A stretch of DNA of 64,000 nucleotides from Choanephora cucurbitarum. Its lineage: Eukaryota; Mucoromycota; Mucoromycetes; Mucorales; Choanephoraceae. Under the pieces are notes generated by a model. It ran no database searches. It saw only the letters and a list, made by a program, of their open reading frames with translations, and was not told the DNA's origin. The translations under genes were made by a program, and so were the position numbers. Shown in pieces: positions 23,127-33,274 of this stretch; position 1 is the stretch's first letter; each line of letters opens with the position of its first letter. The DNA is taken from positions 434,001 to 498,000 of the forward strand of contig JAIWNI010000004.1 in NCBI GenBank assembly GCA_025331435.1, written 5' to 3'.

Positions 23127-23469
23127 TCTTTTGAGTATTCCGATTGCATGCTTTCCATATCCTTTTTGCTTTTGTTTTAGAATTAGGTAAGGTCTATTTT
23201 ACACATAACTTTGGACTAATCGCAAGTTTTTTAAATCATGATAACGCTTGACAAATAATTATGTCAATGGCACTTCTTAGAATAAAGTTTAGCAAAGTGA
23301 TATTTTATACTTTCTTATGAACCTCCAACTTATTAATGCGCTATTTTGCGAACTCTTTGCTGGTGAACCAAGTATCATTCAATTAATGTGATATTGTACA
23401 AACTTTCTAGTAGATTATGACAATCAATAATGAAGACATGCTTTTAATAATATAATAGAACGGAAATCG

Positions 23470-23645
23470 CCAAAAAGAGACTCACACAAACGATACATTT
23501 GAGAAATGCTTACGACCTCTTTAATCTCACAAAACTAACTTCTTTTCAGAACGGTTATCTAACCAAGCTTTAATTCGGTCTGAGTGTCATAGCTGTAAAG
23601 CAGGTCAAGACGAACTAAAAGGTTAGAAAGAAATTGACCGATAGT
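23470..23645 (-). repeat. Right arm of the 176-bp inverted repeat
   Basis: Reverse complement of 19846-20021, differing at two positions. The outer end reads ...TTGACCGATAGT. See the left arm. Confidence 0.9.
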
Positions 23646-24233
23646 TATCGTAGTCCAAAGAGACTAAACTAAGCCTTTGTTCCTGTCTCAATTAATAACA
23701 CAATCTGCTTATTTGACTTAAAAGATGTTAACACCTTGATAATAAGTAGCTACAAACGAAGTCGACAATTCCCACCTGATACTGAAATATTAATAAGCGG
23801 CTATTCTCTTTTGATTTGATGTTTGTTTTGATTTTGTTGTTCTCAGATCAATGTTTGAATTTGGTTTCCGACAAACATCAGATAAAGAGCAAGAGTTGGC
23901 TGGAAAGGGACATTGTTTTTGCTTACTCTTTATGACAATAGGTCACAACTTATCAGCCTCTTTGTATGTAAAAGCAATGGCATCTGAGCTCAGTCCAGGC
24001 TTAAAGGAGTGTTGCAACTTTCAACAGCTTTGAGGACACCTCATAAGAGAAAGAAAACAGCGCTTTCAAATATAGCATAAAGCAGCCTTTGTTTCAACGG
24101 CCTGAACCGTCTTTTATAACACTATTGTTTTCTTCTCAGAAAGTATCGAAACACAAGATATTTTTTCCTCTGCTTGTATGTTGATGAGAGAGAGAGAGGA
24201 CAGTTGAAATTTATTATACAGGCCAAACCCTTT
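23646..24233. other. intergenic
   Basis: About 590 bp between the inverted repeat and the PAM2-motif gene. It contains a 60-codon frame (23851-24033) without a recognisable domain and a purine-rich GA run near 24185-24200. It probably includes the 3' UTR of the minus-strand gene that follows. Confidence 0.4.
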
Positions 24234-25040
24234 TTATTTCTGTTTTGAAGGAACATAAGGGTAAAAGACAGTGCCGTTAACATCAGTTCCTTTTGAACCT
24301 TGTTTCTGCCCATCTGATGTATTGGGCTGAAACACAAATTCTTCAGCATTCACACGCGCCTTCCACTCTTCGTTTTTTATAGAAGTAAACTCTTTGGCTG
24401 CTACGTTAAACTTTGGTGCTTGTGGGGGCGTTATTGAGAATTCTTTGGCTGTCACTCTGAGTCCTGCTCCAGTTTTTTTTGGCAGTTCCTTCTTGAATTT
24501 TACTGAAAACTCTGCAGCTGTCACGTTAAGTCCAGAATCGCGTTGTTTCTGCAACTCTTTCTCTTCTTTCACAAGGGAAGCGAACGAGACAGTCTCTCGC
24601 TTCTCATCCACCTTGTTGCCCTTTTTGATATCCTCTATAGCTTTCTGTATATCACCTGTACCAGTAATCAAATCAGTTAACGAGCAATTGATCCGTAACA
24701 TCTTGGGAGACTCTGAAGGTGCATTGGTCATCAATTCAGAGAAACGAATGGTCACTCCAGAAGTGTCCACTGATTTATTCTCGGCCTTTGCCAAATGAGG
24801 GAAGGAAATTGTAGGCGACGTGAGCGCAGACGTTGCTGACCAATTGTCTAGACTGAATGGGTCTTGGCTTGAATTGATGGTAGTGGTATGTGATGGTTGT
24901 GGTATATTAGAATGTGTTTCGTCAACATCGACAAGTACATCTGAATTTTTGTTGTAATAAATTTTCTCAATCGATTTTTGATCTGCCAATGTGGCCAGCT
25001 GATCGATCCAATAACTCGAGTCCCATTCAGAAGTAGTCAT
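24234..25040 (-). CDS. Protein with four PAM2-like PABP-binding motifs
   Basis: Single exon, 268 aa, start ATG at 25040. There is no globular domain after the short N-terminus (residues 1-30, aromatic and acidic). The rest is polar. Four copies of a PAM2-like peptide, the ligand of the MLLE domain of poly(A)-binding protein, lie in the C-terminal half: L-N-V-T-A-A-E-F at 171-178, L-R-V-T-A-K-E-F at 194-201, F-N-V-A-A-K-E-F at 211-218 and R-V-N-A-E-E-F at 229-235. Each keeps the Ala/Glu-Phe core with the key Phe (178, 201, 218, 235), and the last has the downstream Pro. A role in mRNA translation, decay or transport by recruiting PABP is inferred. Most PAM2 proteins have one or two motifs. No family name is offered. 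Confidence 0.75.
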   Translation of the reverse strand: MTTSEWDSSYWIDQLATLADQKSIEKIYYNKNSDVLVDVDETHSNIPQPSHTTTINSSQDPFSLDNWSATSALTSPTISFPHLAKAENKSVDTSGVTIRFSELMTNAPSESPKMLRINCSLTDLITGTGDIQKAIEDIKKGNKVDEKRETVSFASLVKEEKELQKQRDSGLNVTAAEFSVKFKKELPKKTGAGLRVTAKEFSITPPQAPKFNVAAKEFTSIKNEEWKARVNAEEFVFQPNTSDGQKQGSKGTDVNGTVFYPYVPSKQK

Positions 25041-25913
25041 CACCTAAAGGCATTACGAGAACAAAGAAAATATACAAAAAAAAAATGAATAAAGAAAAAA
25101 AAAAAGGGACAGTCTAAGGCGTTTGGTGTCTTGCCAAAAAAAATCTCAGACTCAGTTTCATTGGAGTAACTTTAAAGATGTTTAAATTCTAGCAGTCCCT
25201 TCCTGAGGTAGAAGTACTTCTACTTAGATGTAATGATTATAACTTGAACGGCATAGCATCTATTTTATTACATGCACACATTCGACCAGCAAAAATGACT
25301 TGCTTGTTTGCCGAGAATAGAACCCCGATTTTATGCATGTCAAAGACTTGCAATAGCCGACATAGCTCAAAAATACTTACTAGGTAACTAGTGCAATGCA
25401 CCATTTGGTTCTCCAAGTTGATCGTCATGAAGTGGGTGTGAACAAAATTTGCAATAATACAATTGAAATAATGATAAGAATATAACAAAATAATTGAATT
25501 CAAGCGACAGTAAGGGCATTTACCTCTCGGCCAAATGTCAAATGGCTTTCAGCGAAAAAAAAAAGCACTTAGAGCTAACTTAGTGATGGATAAAACATAT
25601 GCCTTTTGCTATAAAGTGGGTATATACTATAAAACGATTATAATTGATGAATAGAAAGACAAATTGGATTTAGAACGAAAATGATCCCTTTGCTTCCTAA
25701 AGATGGCTCACATATATTACTCCAAGTAGCCAAAGGAGAATGCTACTTGTTGAATATATTTTGCTGATAGCTAGTTGGTCAATAGATGATTAATAGGGAT
25801 TTGTTGAAAGCTTTCTTATTATGAGAGAAATACAAAAGTGCTATTGTTAAAGTGAGATTTTAGGAAGCGCCACTCCTCTCACTCTTTTTTCCCCTCTCTA
25901 TAACGATTACACA
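25041..25913. other. divergent intergenic region
   Basis: 870 bp between two divergently transcribed genes, AT-rich with A-runs at 25076-25104. It should hold both promoters. CT-rich sequence at 25870-25900 precedes the TCAB1 start. An 88-codon minus frame (25237-25503) has no recognisable features and is not annotated. Confidence 0.45.
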
Positions 25914-27550
25914 ATGGCTGAAACCGAGACAGAAATACATACAGAGAGTTACAGTTTATTTGTACCTGATCTGAGTCAACCATGTCACTTGATTGGCTCT
26001 ACAGCCGATCGCTACAATGACAGTGTTCGTCATTGTCTAACAAAAGACAGTCATTTGATCCAACAAACAGTTGATCTAGAGCAGCAATCAACTGGCAACA
26101 ACTACTTTAGAAACGCAAAATGGTCAGATAGTTCAGATACTTGACCCTTTGTTGTTTATTGACATGGCTATAGGTCACCCGATGGATCTTTTCTCTTGAC
26201 TAATTCAGCTGATGATGTCCTTCGTTTATTCCAACTGTAAGCTTCATGTCATTTACGATCCGTCATGACTTGATTAACATGTAATAGCCCACAGAATGTA
26301 TATGAAGAACAAGATACAGGTGAACCTGTCCAAATGACACCTAATTTAGGTATTCGAGAAGGCGAAGCTGTATATGATTTTGCTTGGTTTCCGACAATGA
26401 ATGCTCAAGGTAAGCCTACTGAGCGAACTCTACAAATCCTCTGACTTTTGCATTTGTTTTTCTTTCTTTCTCCTCATCAGATCCTTCTACTTGTTGTTTC
26501 ATTACATCTGTACGTGATCATCCAATTCAACTATGGGATGCTTGTACTGGTAGCGTGCGCGCATCTTACCGAGCTATCGATCATTGTGAGCGATTTGTAG
26601 GGCCCAATGTACTATGTTTTAATCTGGATGGATCCAAGTGAGTTGAATTTGATGATAAACTATTTGTTATTGAGCCTCTTAGGATAGGATCTATACAGGC
26701 TATGAAAATATGATTGAAATATTCGATACCTACACGGGTAGTTCTGACAAAAAACCAACAATTCCTAAACGAAAGTCAAGGCATGGACAGAAAGGAATCA
26801 TCAGTTGTTTGGATTTTGCACCAGATGGATATTACTATGCTGCAGGATCCTACAGTGCCTCTATTGGCATTTATGATGCACATAACGATAAGCTTTCTTT
26901 AAAGCTGACAGGAATTGAAGCTGGTGTGACACAAGTTAAGTTCTCAAAGGATGGTCTGTATCTTTTTTCTGCCTCTCGGCACAGCGATACCATCTTGTGT
27001 TGGGATATTCGTGATTCAGCCAATGTGCTCTATGAGCTACCAAGACCAGGCAGAACAAATCAACGAATTCAGTTCGATCTGGATCCATCAGGGAGATATT
27101 TGATAACAGGTGATACTCAGGGCAATCTCTTGAGTTATGATATAACAACAGGTGCGTTAGAAGACATTGAGACAAAGAAACGTCTAGTTTCTTCTGTATC
27201 ACTTCATCAAGGTAATTTATGAGCTAATGTCGAGCGAATGAAGACTGACTGCTGTTTTAGACATTATCTCTAGTGTTTCCTTCAATCCTGTTTACCCTGT
27301 CATGTCTACATGCTCTGGTCAACGCAAATTCAGTTTACCATCAGTTGACAGCGATGAAAGTGAAGAAGAGGAAGAAATAATCATAGACAACACATTGAAG
27401 ACTTGGCGGGTACCTGGTCAATATGAATGGTATACATATGAACAACCGCTAGAGACTGCTGACACAACAGACCAAACAGCCATGATAACAGATCAAGCAG
27501 TTACTATGACAACTGAAACAACAACCATCATCGACAGCCAGATGGATTAA
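25914..27550 (+). CDS. WRAP53: WD40 protein, TCAB1/WRAP53 homologue
   Basis: Exons 25914-26122, 26174-26236, 26288-26409, 26481-26637, 26688-27211 and 27261-27550 give 454 aa with consistent phase. The first donor is GTCAG, which is unusual. The WD-repeat order and sequences fit WRAP53/TCAB1: W-S-P-D-G-S-F-L-L-T-N-S-A-D-D (repeat 1), D-H-P-I-Q-L-W-D-A...R-A-S-Y-R-A (repeat 2), I-Y-T-G-Y-E-N-M-I-E-I-F-D-T (repeat 3), then G-I-I-S-C-L-D-F, H-S-D-T-I-L-C-W-D-I-R-D and N-P-V-Y-P-V-M-S-T-C-S-G-Q-R. In animals the protein binds the CAB box of small Cajal-body RNAs and of telomerase RNA. The fungal protein may act on telomerase or on box H/ACA RNAs in the nucleus. The C-terminus is an acidic, Thr/Asp-rich tail. 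Confidence 0.88.
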
Positions 27551-27609
27551 ATCAATTATGCATACACAGATCATTTATTTGTTGCAAAAAAAAAGTTTTT
27601 TTTTTTTTT

Positions 27610-28838
27610 TCAGACCAGTTCGTAACTAGGGTCAAATAAAGAACTCACACTTTCTCCAAAATGGATACGACGGATTGCTTCTGCCAAAAGAGGAGCCACA
27701 GGGAGAATTTCAAACTTCTTGCTTTTAGCCAAACGTATGTCTTGTGGCACTGAATCACTCACAATAACATGATCTAGATAACTCTTTTGAATGCGATCCA
27801 AAGCATCTCCCGATAAAATAGCATGTGTAATCAGAGCATAAATCTCAGTGGCACCATGTTCATGTAGCAGTTTAGCTGCTTTTGTGATGGTGAAAGATGT
27901 ATCGGCAATATCGTCTATCAAGATGCATACTTTGTTGCGTACATCACCCACAAGCATCAGATCGTGATTTTGAGGTTTGTCAGGTCGACGACGTTCTTTA
28001 TGGATCAGAGCAAAATCCATATGTAGTTTCTCAGCAATGGAGGTAGCGCGTTTGGCACCACCTGCATCAGGCGATACGATAATAGCTTCTGCATAGTTTG
28101 GTATATGACGATAGATATATTTACCCATTGAAGGTAAAGAAGATAGATTATCCACTGGACAATTGAAGAAACCTTGAAACTAATACGATACTATCAGAAC
28201 ATAAAGCGTATCTCCTATCTGCTTCCTTTTTTTACCTGAGGATCATGCAAGTCCATTGTAATGATGTGATCTGCACCTGCACAAGTCAATAGATTGGCAA
28301 TCAATGTACCTGAGCGAGCCACCCATTGTTTGTATCCTTCGTTTTGATGGTTGTTTTGTTGCTTTTGTAAAGTAGCATGATGTTGAACGCCCAACATGAT
28401 TTGCTGCCCTATATCTGTATTGACTGTAAAGGGATTATCGGCAAGTTCATTAGCTGGTGTAGACGGAATGGTCTTGGGTGTTGAGGGTACAGTCATAGGT
28501 GGAGCTCGAATAAAAGGAGCTCCTGAACGCTTAAAGGGTGCATCAGGTTGTCGAGAATAAGGAAAGAAAGGAATGACAGCAGTGACTTTGCGCGCAGATG
28601 CTGTCTTACAGGCTTGAATCATCACACAGAGTTCGAAAAAGTTGTCGTTGACATGGCCACACCCTGACTGAACAATATACACGTCTTGTTCTCGAACAGA
28701 CTCAAATAACTCGACGCTTGTTTCGTTGTTACTAAACTTGGATAAGCGTGATTTTCCAGGTTCGATCCCTAAACGATCACAGATCTCTTGAGTCAGTTTT
28801 GGATGAGATGAACCTCCAAACACGATAGGACCTCGCAT
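27610..28838 (-). CDS. PRS1: Ribose-phosphate pyrophosphokinase with an insertion
   Basis: Two exons (28838-28236, 28179-27610) give 390 aa. PRPP synthetase transfers pyrophosphate from ATP to ribose-5-phosphate for nucleotide, His and Trp synthesis in the cytosol. Conserved parts: F-S-N-N-E-T near 35-40, F-P-Y-S-R-Q at 92-97, T-M-D-L-H at 194-198 (ATP site), V-S-P-D-A-G-G, K-E-R and the PRPP loop I-D-D-I-A-D-T. A stretch of about 75 residues (98-172, Pro/Thr/Gln-rich) is inserted after R-Q, where most family members have a short catalytic loop rich in Lys and Arg. The PRPP loop ends D-T-S-F-T instead of the usual D-T-x-G-T. Yeast Prs1 and Prs5 subunits also carry non-homologous insertions, so this is probably a regulatory or wall-integrity subunit working with other PRS proteins. 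The symbol is provisional. Confidence 0.85.
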
Positions 28839-30416
28839 AGTGATAAAGGTTGAAAGGAAAGATAAAAAAAAAATTAAAAGTAGCTTATGTACTCTGTATT
28901 ACCAAGCCCTTTTTTCCCCTATTTTCTCCTTCTTTCTGTATTTCTGTTGTTTTTCCTTCTCTTTCTCTATTCAAAACTCTTTATCGTTCATTGTATCTTT
29001 CATTGAGATTGTAACACATAAAAGAAGATTAGATAACGTTCTATTGAGCTTTTGTAAAAATGTTGATTTTGTGCATGTCCCTTTCTTTTCATTAAGTTCG
29101 TTATAGGACATTCCTTAGATGAACACAAAGATGTTTGAAGTAGAGCTATCTAAAAATTTGTCTTGGTTGTGTCCCATAAGCATTTTTCCTGACACATCAA
29201 TAATCTCAAAAAAGGCTTTACTAATCGCTGTTTAAACAAACGTTTATGCAAATCTCTTTTTTACTCAGATAAACAAGCCAAGGTGATAAGAAGCTACCAA
29301 TTACTGAAAGAGAAAAAGAAAAGCTCATTGATATTACCCTTCATTGAATTACACTCAGTTCATTCTTTTTTTGTATAATCAAACGTAGCTTGGCCCTTCC
29401 TTTTTGTATTCTATTCACGTACATTTAAGTCAAAGCATGATAAGCATTGACACCTTCAATAGATATTCAGGCAGAATATATTCAAGCAATATTTGGCTTA
29501 TACTTCAGATACTATTCTGCTCGTACTGTTACTGTTGTTACTCCAATTCAATTTGTACGCATTCATTATGTCTTGTACCTGGTTGCCTTATTGTTAAATC
29601 CAACTAGTTATTAAAAGTGCCTAAAGCATATCGTATCAAGTCAATGTAAGCTAGCTTTAGGCAGTAGGTACAGCTTCTTGCTATACAGCATTTGCCACAT
29701 TTCACCTCGCTGGTCTAATCATGAAACTGAATAGGGCCTTACCTTCTTAAATATCCTGTCTTGAAAAGCCTTTGTGATACGCGGTAAGCGAAACCTTATG
29801 ACATATTGCTCTTCAAAACGGAATCTCTGTGTTTTAGTGTCAAACTTTATCTTATATTATACCTGAACCATTTTTCCTATAAAGCATCAAAGAAATTATG
29901 GCCTGGTGTTTCTTTGTTCTAATACACATCTCGAAAGACACTAATAATATAATGTTTGCAAAATAACAGGGCAAATGGTTCTCTGCCACTTCTTTTTTTT
30001 TCTGAATCGCTCAACCGTTTATGTTGTTGTTCTGTATGATTGCATAAATGCGACATCTAAAAAATTCGAACGCGTACATCAAGTTAGGAGTAAAGCGTTA
30101 ATTGAGCTCATTCAAAGGGCATTCTTTTCTATTCTTCTATGATTTTATGAACGAAACAAATCCAAAAAACTGGCCCTGCTATTTATTATAGTTCATTGCA
30201 TCTTCTCTCTCTTTTTCTCTTTTCATTTCCTAAGGATGATTAGCTCAAAATGCATATTATCGTCAACCAATTCTTTGTCTCTCGTTTTACAGAAAACTGT
30301 CTGAATTTGAAACATTTGAACTAAATGGAAATAATTGAGGGCCCACTTATACTCGCTCATTATTTTTCTTTCTTTTCTTTCTTCTTATACAAAAGGAGCA
30401 GTAGAAGACAAGAAAG
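28839..30416. other. long divergent intergenic region
   Basis: About 1.58 kb between PRS and the mannosyltransferase, with no gene I can support. Pyrimidine-rich tracts lie next to both start codons (28900-28975 and 30196-30400). The middle is AT-rich with short frames only (for example 29404-29607). It must contain two promoters. No tRNA B-box or repeat was seen. Confidence 0.45.
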
Positions 30417-31677
30417 ATGCTCCCAGCAAGATATGGTAAAATAGGCCTGCTAATACTGCTGCCTATATGTATATGTTTCTTAGTTTATTACGGTTATTAC
30501 AACAATCGACACCCAACATATCGATACGACTACAAAAAAGAGCAAGAAAACGGCTATCAAAGAGAGAATGCCGCTTTTGTTGTTTTAGCCCGTAATTCAG
30601 ACCTGAATGGTCTACGAGAGTCGATGCAGATGATGGAGGATCGTTTTAATCACAAATATAATTACCCTTGGGTTTTTTTAAACAATGAGCCATTTGATCC
30701 CAAGTTCAAGGAACTTACTACTGGATTGGCTTCGGGTAAGACATTCTATGGTGAACTTTTACCTGGTACTTGGGATTATCCTGAATGGATTGATCAGGAA
30801 AAAGCAAAGGAATCGCGGGCACGTATGGAAGCTGAAGGTGTCATTTATGGTGGTTTGGAATCCTATCGACATATGTGCAGGTAAAGAGAGAGAGAGAAAA
30901 AAAAGAAGACAAAAAAGTTTATCATCATTGTCAATAGATTTCAAAGTGGATTCTTCTTCAGACATCCTTTATTGGAAACTTATGACTATTATTGGCGTGT
31001 AGAACCAGATGTAAAGTTCAGTTGCGATGTGGATTATGATCCATTTAAAGTCATGCGTGAAAAGGATTTGAAATACGGATTTGCCATCTCTTTACATGAA
31101 TACGGGAATACTATTCCTACTTTATGGGAGACAACCAAGAAATTCATGGCCGAATACCCGCAACACATCATTTCAAAAGACGACAAGGAATCCCTTATGA
31201 ATTGGGTTACGAATGATGGTGGTGAAACCTACAATTTGTGTCACTTTTGGAGTAATTTCGAGATCGGCTCTTTGGCGTTCCTTAAATCTCAGGCCTATCT
31301 TGATTTTTTCAACTACCTGGACAAGTCGGGTGGTTTCTTCTATGAGAGATGGGGTGATGCACCCGTCCATAGTATTGCTGCTGCTCTGATGCTGAAGAAG
31401 TCAGAAGTTCACTTTTTCTATGATATTGGTTATTACCATAACCCCTTTAAGAACTGCCCCAATGAACCTAGATGGCTTTCAGTAGAGAAGTGTAGTTGTG
31501 ATCCTGATGATAGTATTAGTAAGTTATTTGCTTTCTTTATTGATATTAGTATAAGAGTAAGGGAGGGAAAGAGAATTAATGTAATGATTAGATGATAATC
31601 CTTGGAGTTGTACTGCTGAATTTATGCAATTGGTTGGAAAGACTAAGAAGGACTTTGTAATTACTGAAAGATCTTAA
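30417..31677 (+). CDS. KRE2: Alpha-1,2-mannosyltransferase, KRE2/MNT1 family (GT15)
   Basis: Exons 30417-30880, 30962-31518 and 31592-31677 give 368 aa. This is a type II Golgi membrane protein: short cytosolic tail, hydrophobic anchor at about residues 9-28, then the luminal GT15 domain. It transfers mannose from GDP-mannose in alpha-1,2 linkage to O- and N-glycans. Conserved blocks are A-F-V-V-L-A-R-N-S-D-L, Y-P-W-V-F-L-N-N-E-P-F, Y-W-R-V-E-P-D-V (metal-binding ExD), S-N-F-E-I-G-S and the E-R-W-G-D-A-P-V-H-S signature. The stem is very short, so the protein is a little below the usual 400-plus residues. Its stop codon overlaps that of the convergent SFH5-like gene at TTAA 31674-31677. Confidence 0.93.
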
Positions 31678-32671
31678 ATGGCTTTAGCGTAAACAGGTGG
31701 TAAATCTTCTTTGTTGAAGTGATTAAGTAAAGTAGCACCAAGTTCATCACTTATTTGTATAATTGGTTAATAATAATAAAAAAAAGAAGAAAACTTCATA
31801 AGCAAACTTACTTGGCACAGATCACAAATTTCTTCACAGTGGCTTCTGACAACAATGGTCTTACTAATTTAAAGACAATACTGCAGTATGTTTTAGCATC
31901 TATCAATCATAGCAAAAAAAAAAGGCTTACCTTCCCCATTTAGGTACATTCACAAAGAATTTAGTAGCTAAAAACTCAGGATAATTGTCTTGCATTATTT
32001 TGATGATTGTGTTTGTAGCTTCTTTGGCATTGGCAGTACGACCAAACATGGAAGCACCTTTGTAATCATGCATTTGGACCATAGAGTCTACATGAACAAA
32101 ATCAATTTCCTTGACACCTTTCTCCATCAATTGAACTCGCCAACGAATGAATCTAACTAGGATGTGAGTAATCCGTCTTAAAGAAAGACATGAAGGTCGG
32201 TTTTACTTGTTGATATCACCAAAGACAGCTTCTTGGTCCAAATCACCATAGAAATTGTAAGTGACTGGTCTACCTTCTTTATCTGTCTTGTACAAAAGAC
32301 CGAGACTATCGTTGTATACTTTCTCGTCGAATGTCTCATCCAACAAAGTGTCAGCTGAGAACTCCTTTCGCCATCGAAGTGTGTTGATCAACATGGTCTT
32401 AGCTGCTGCAATGTCAAGATTCCTAATAACAAAAAGGTTAAATACAGAGAGAACTACAATATCTTATGTCTTACCTGGCTCGAAGAAACTTGACCAAAAC
32501 TACTTTGATACGGTCATCGTCAGCGTTCTTGTCTAAAGGTACGCCCCACAAGGTATAGACCTCATTAGAGCCAAGGGATTCTGTCAAGATATCAGGCAAT
32601 GCATCTTTCAATTGCTGTACAGCAACGGCTTCTGTTACTGTAAAGGCAGCAACAAATTTGTTATCAGACAT
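31674..32671 (-). CDS. SFH5: Sec14-like protein, SFH5 type (CRAL-TRIO)
   Basis: Exons 32671-32475, 32422-32207, 32152-31931, 31880-31812 and 31749-31674 all splice at codon position 2 and give 259 aa. The CRAL-TRIO N domain (F-L-R-A-R...A-K-T-M-L-I-N-T-L-R-W-R-K-E-F) is followed by the lipid-binding domain with N-F-Y-G-D-L, F-I-R-W-R-V-Q-L-M-E-K-G and F-V-N-V-P. The block M-H166-D167-Y168-K-G and the V-T-Y-N-F-Y-G pattern identify SFH5 rather than Sec14. In yeast Sfh5 the same H-D-Y triplet supplies heme ligands, and the protein is both a phosphatidylinositol-transfer protein and a heme-binding protein at the ER/plasma membrane. The His and Tyr are kept here, so heme binding is likely but untested. 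The length is a little short at the C-terminus. Confidence 0.85.
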
Positions 32672-33274
32672 ATTTTTTTTCTCGAATGATAAAAGAAAGA
32701 AAAAAAGTGAACAGACACGTTTTTTCTGAAATTATATTTCCTTCTTTACTATTCTTTGCTATATGTGCTACAATTGTAATTTGATTGATGTACAGAGTAA
32801 GAAATAGTTGGGCTTAAAAGACCCTTTAGGGTCAAGCATTACTATTCTCCAGTCAAATCTGTAGAGAACAAAAGAAACAGTGTTTTTTGAACGCTCTTCA
32901 ATGCTGTTTGAGGTGCTATATGGTCAAGCTATATATCTGATTTATCTATTCAGTGAGCATAGTGTACAAAGCAGCCTGTCGTTCCAGCCAATTCTGCTAA
33001 CTCCTTCTTCGATTAGGTGATACAGAGAAAACTTAGGGTAAATACTTCACCAAGCAGATTGCTGTTTCCTTTTACAAAATTGGATCGGGTTTGAGATGTC
33101 CTGACCATAAGTCATAGAGTTTTTCGTTTGATTGCAAACTACAAGTTGCCTACAAATATTCTCTTAACAAGATGCAATACACACACAAACTACAAATCTA
33201 TTACACATTCAATTGTTCGTCTTCAAAAGAAGGGAAACTCTGCACAAAAACGCATGCACGCACACATGCATCCT
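32672..33274. other. intergenic
   Basis: 600 bp between the SFH5-like start and the BRPF stop, AT-rich, with a CACACAAAC-type run near 33180 and a CACGCACACATG stretch near 33250. It should hold the SFH5 promoter and the BRPF terminator. No gene seen. Confidence 0.4.

Noticed and set aside
28745..28760. GGTTCGATCCC, resembling a tRNA B-box
   Set aside because: Lies in conserved coding sequence of PRPP synthetase, with no A-box or cloverleaf around it.
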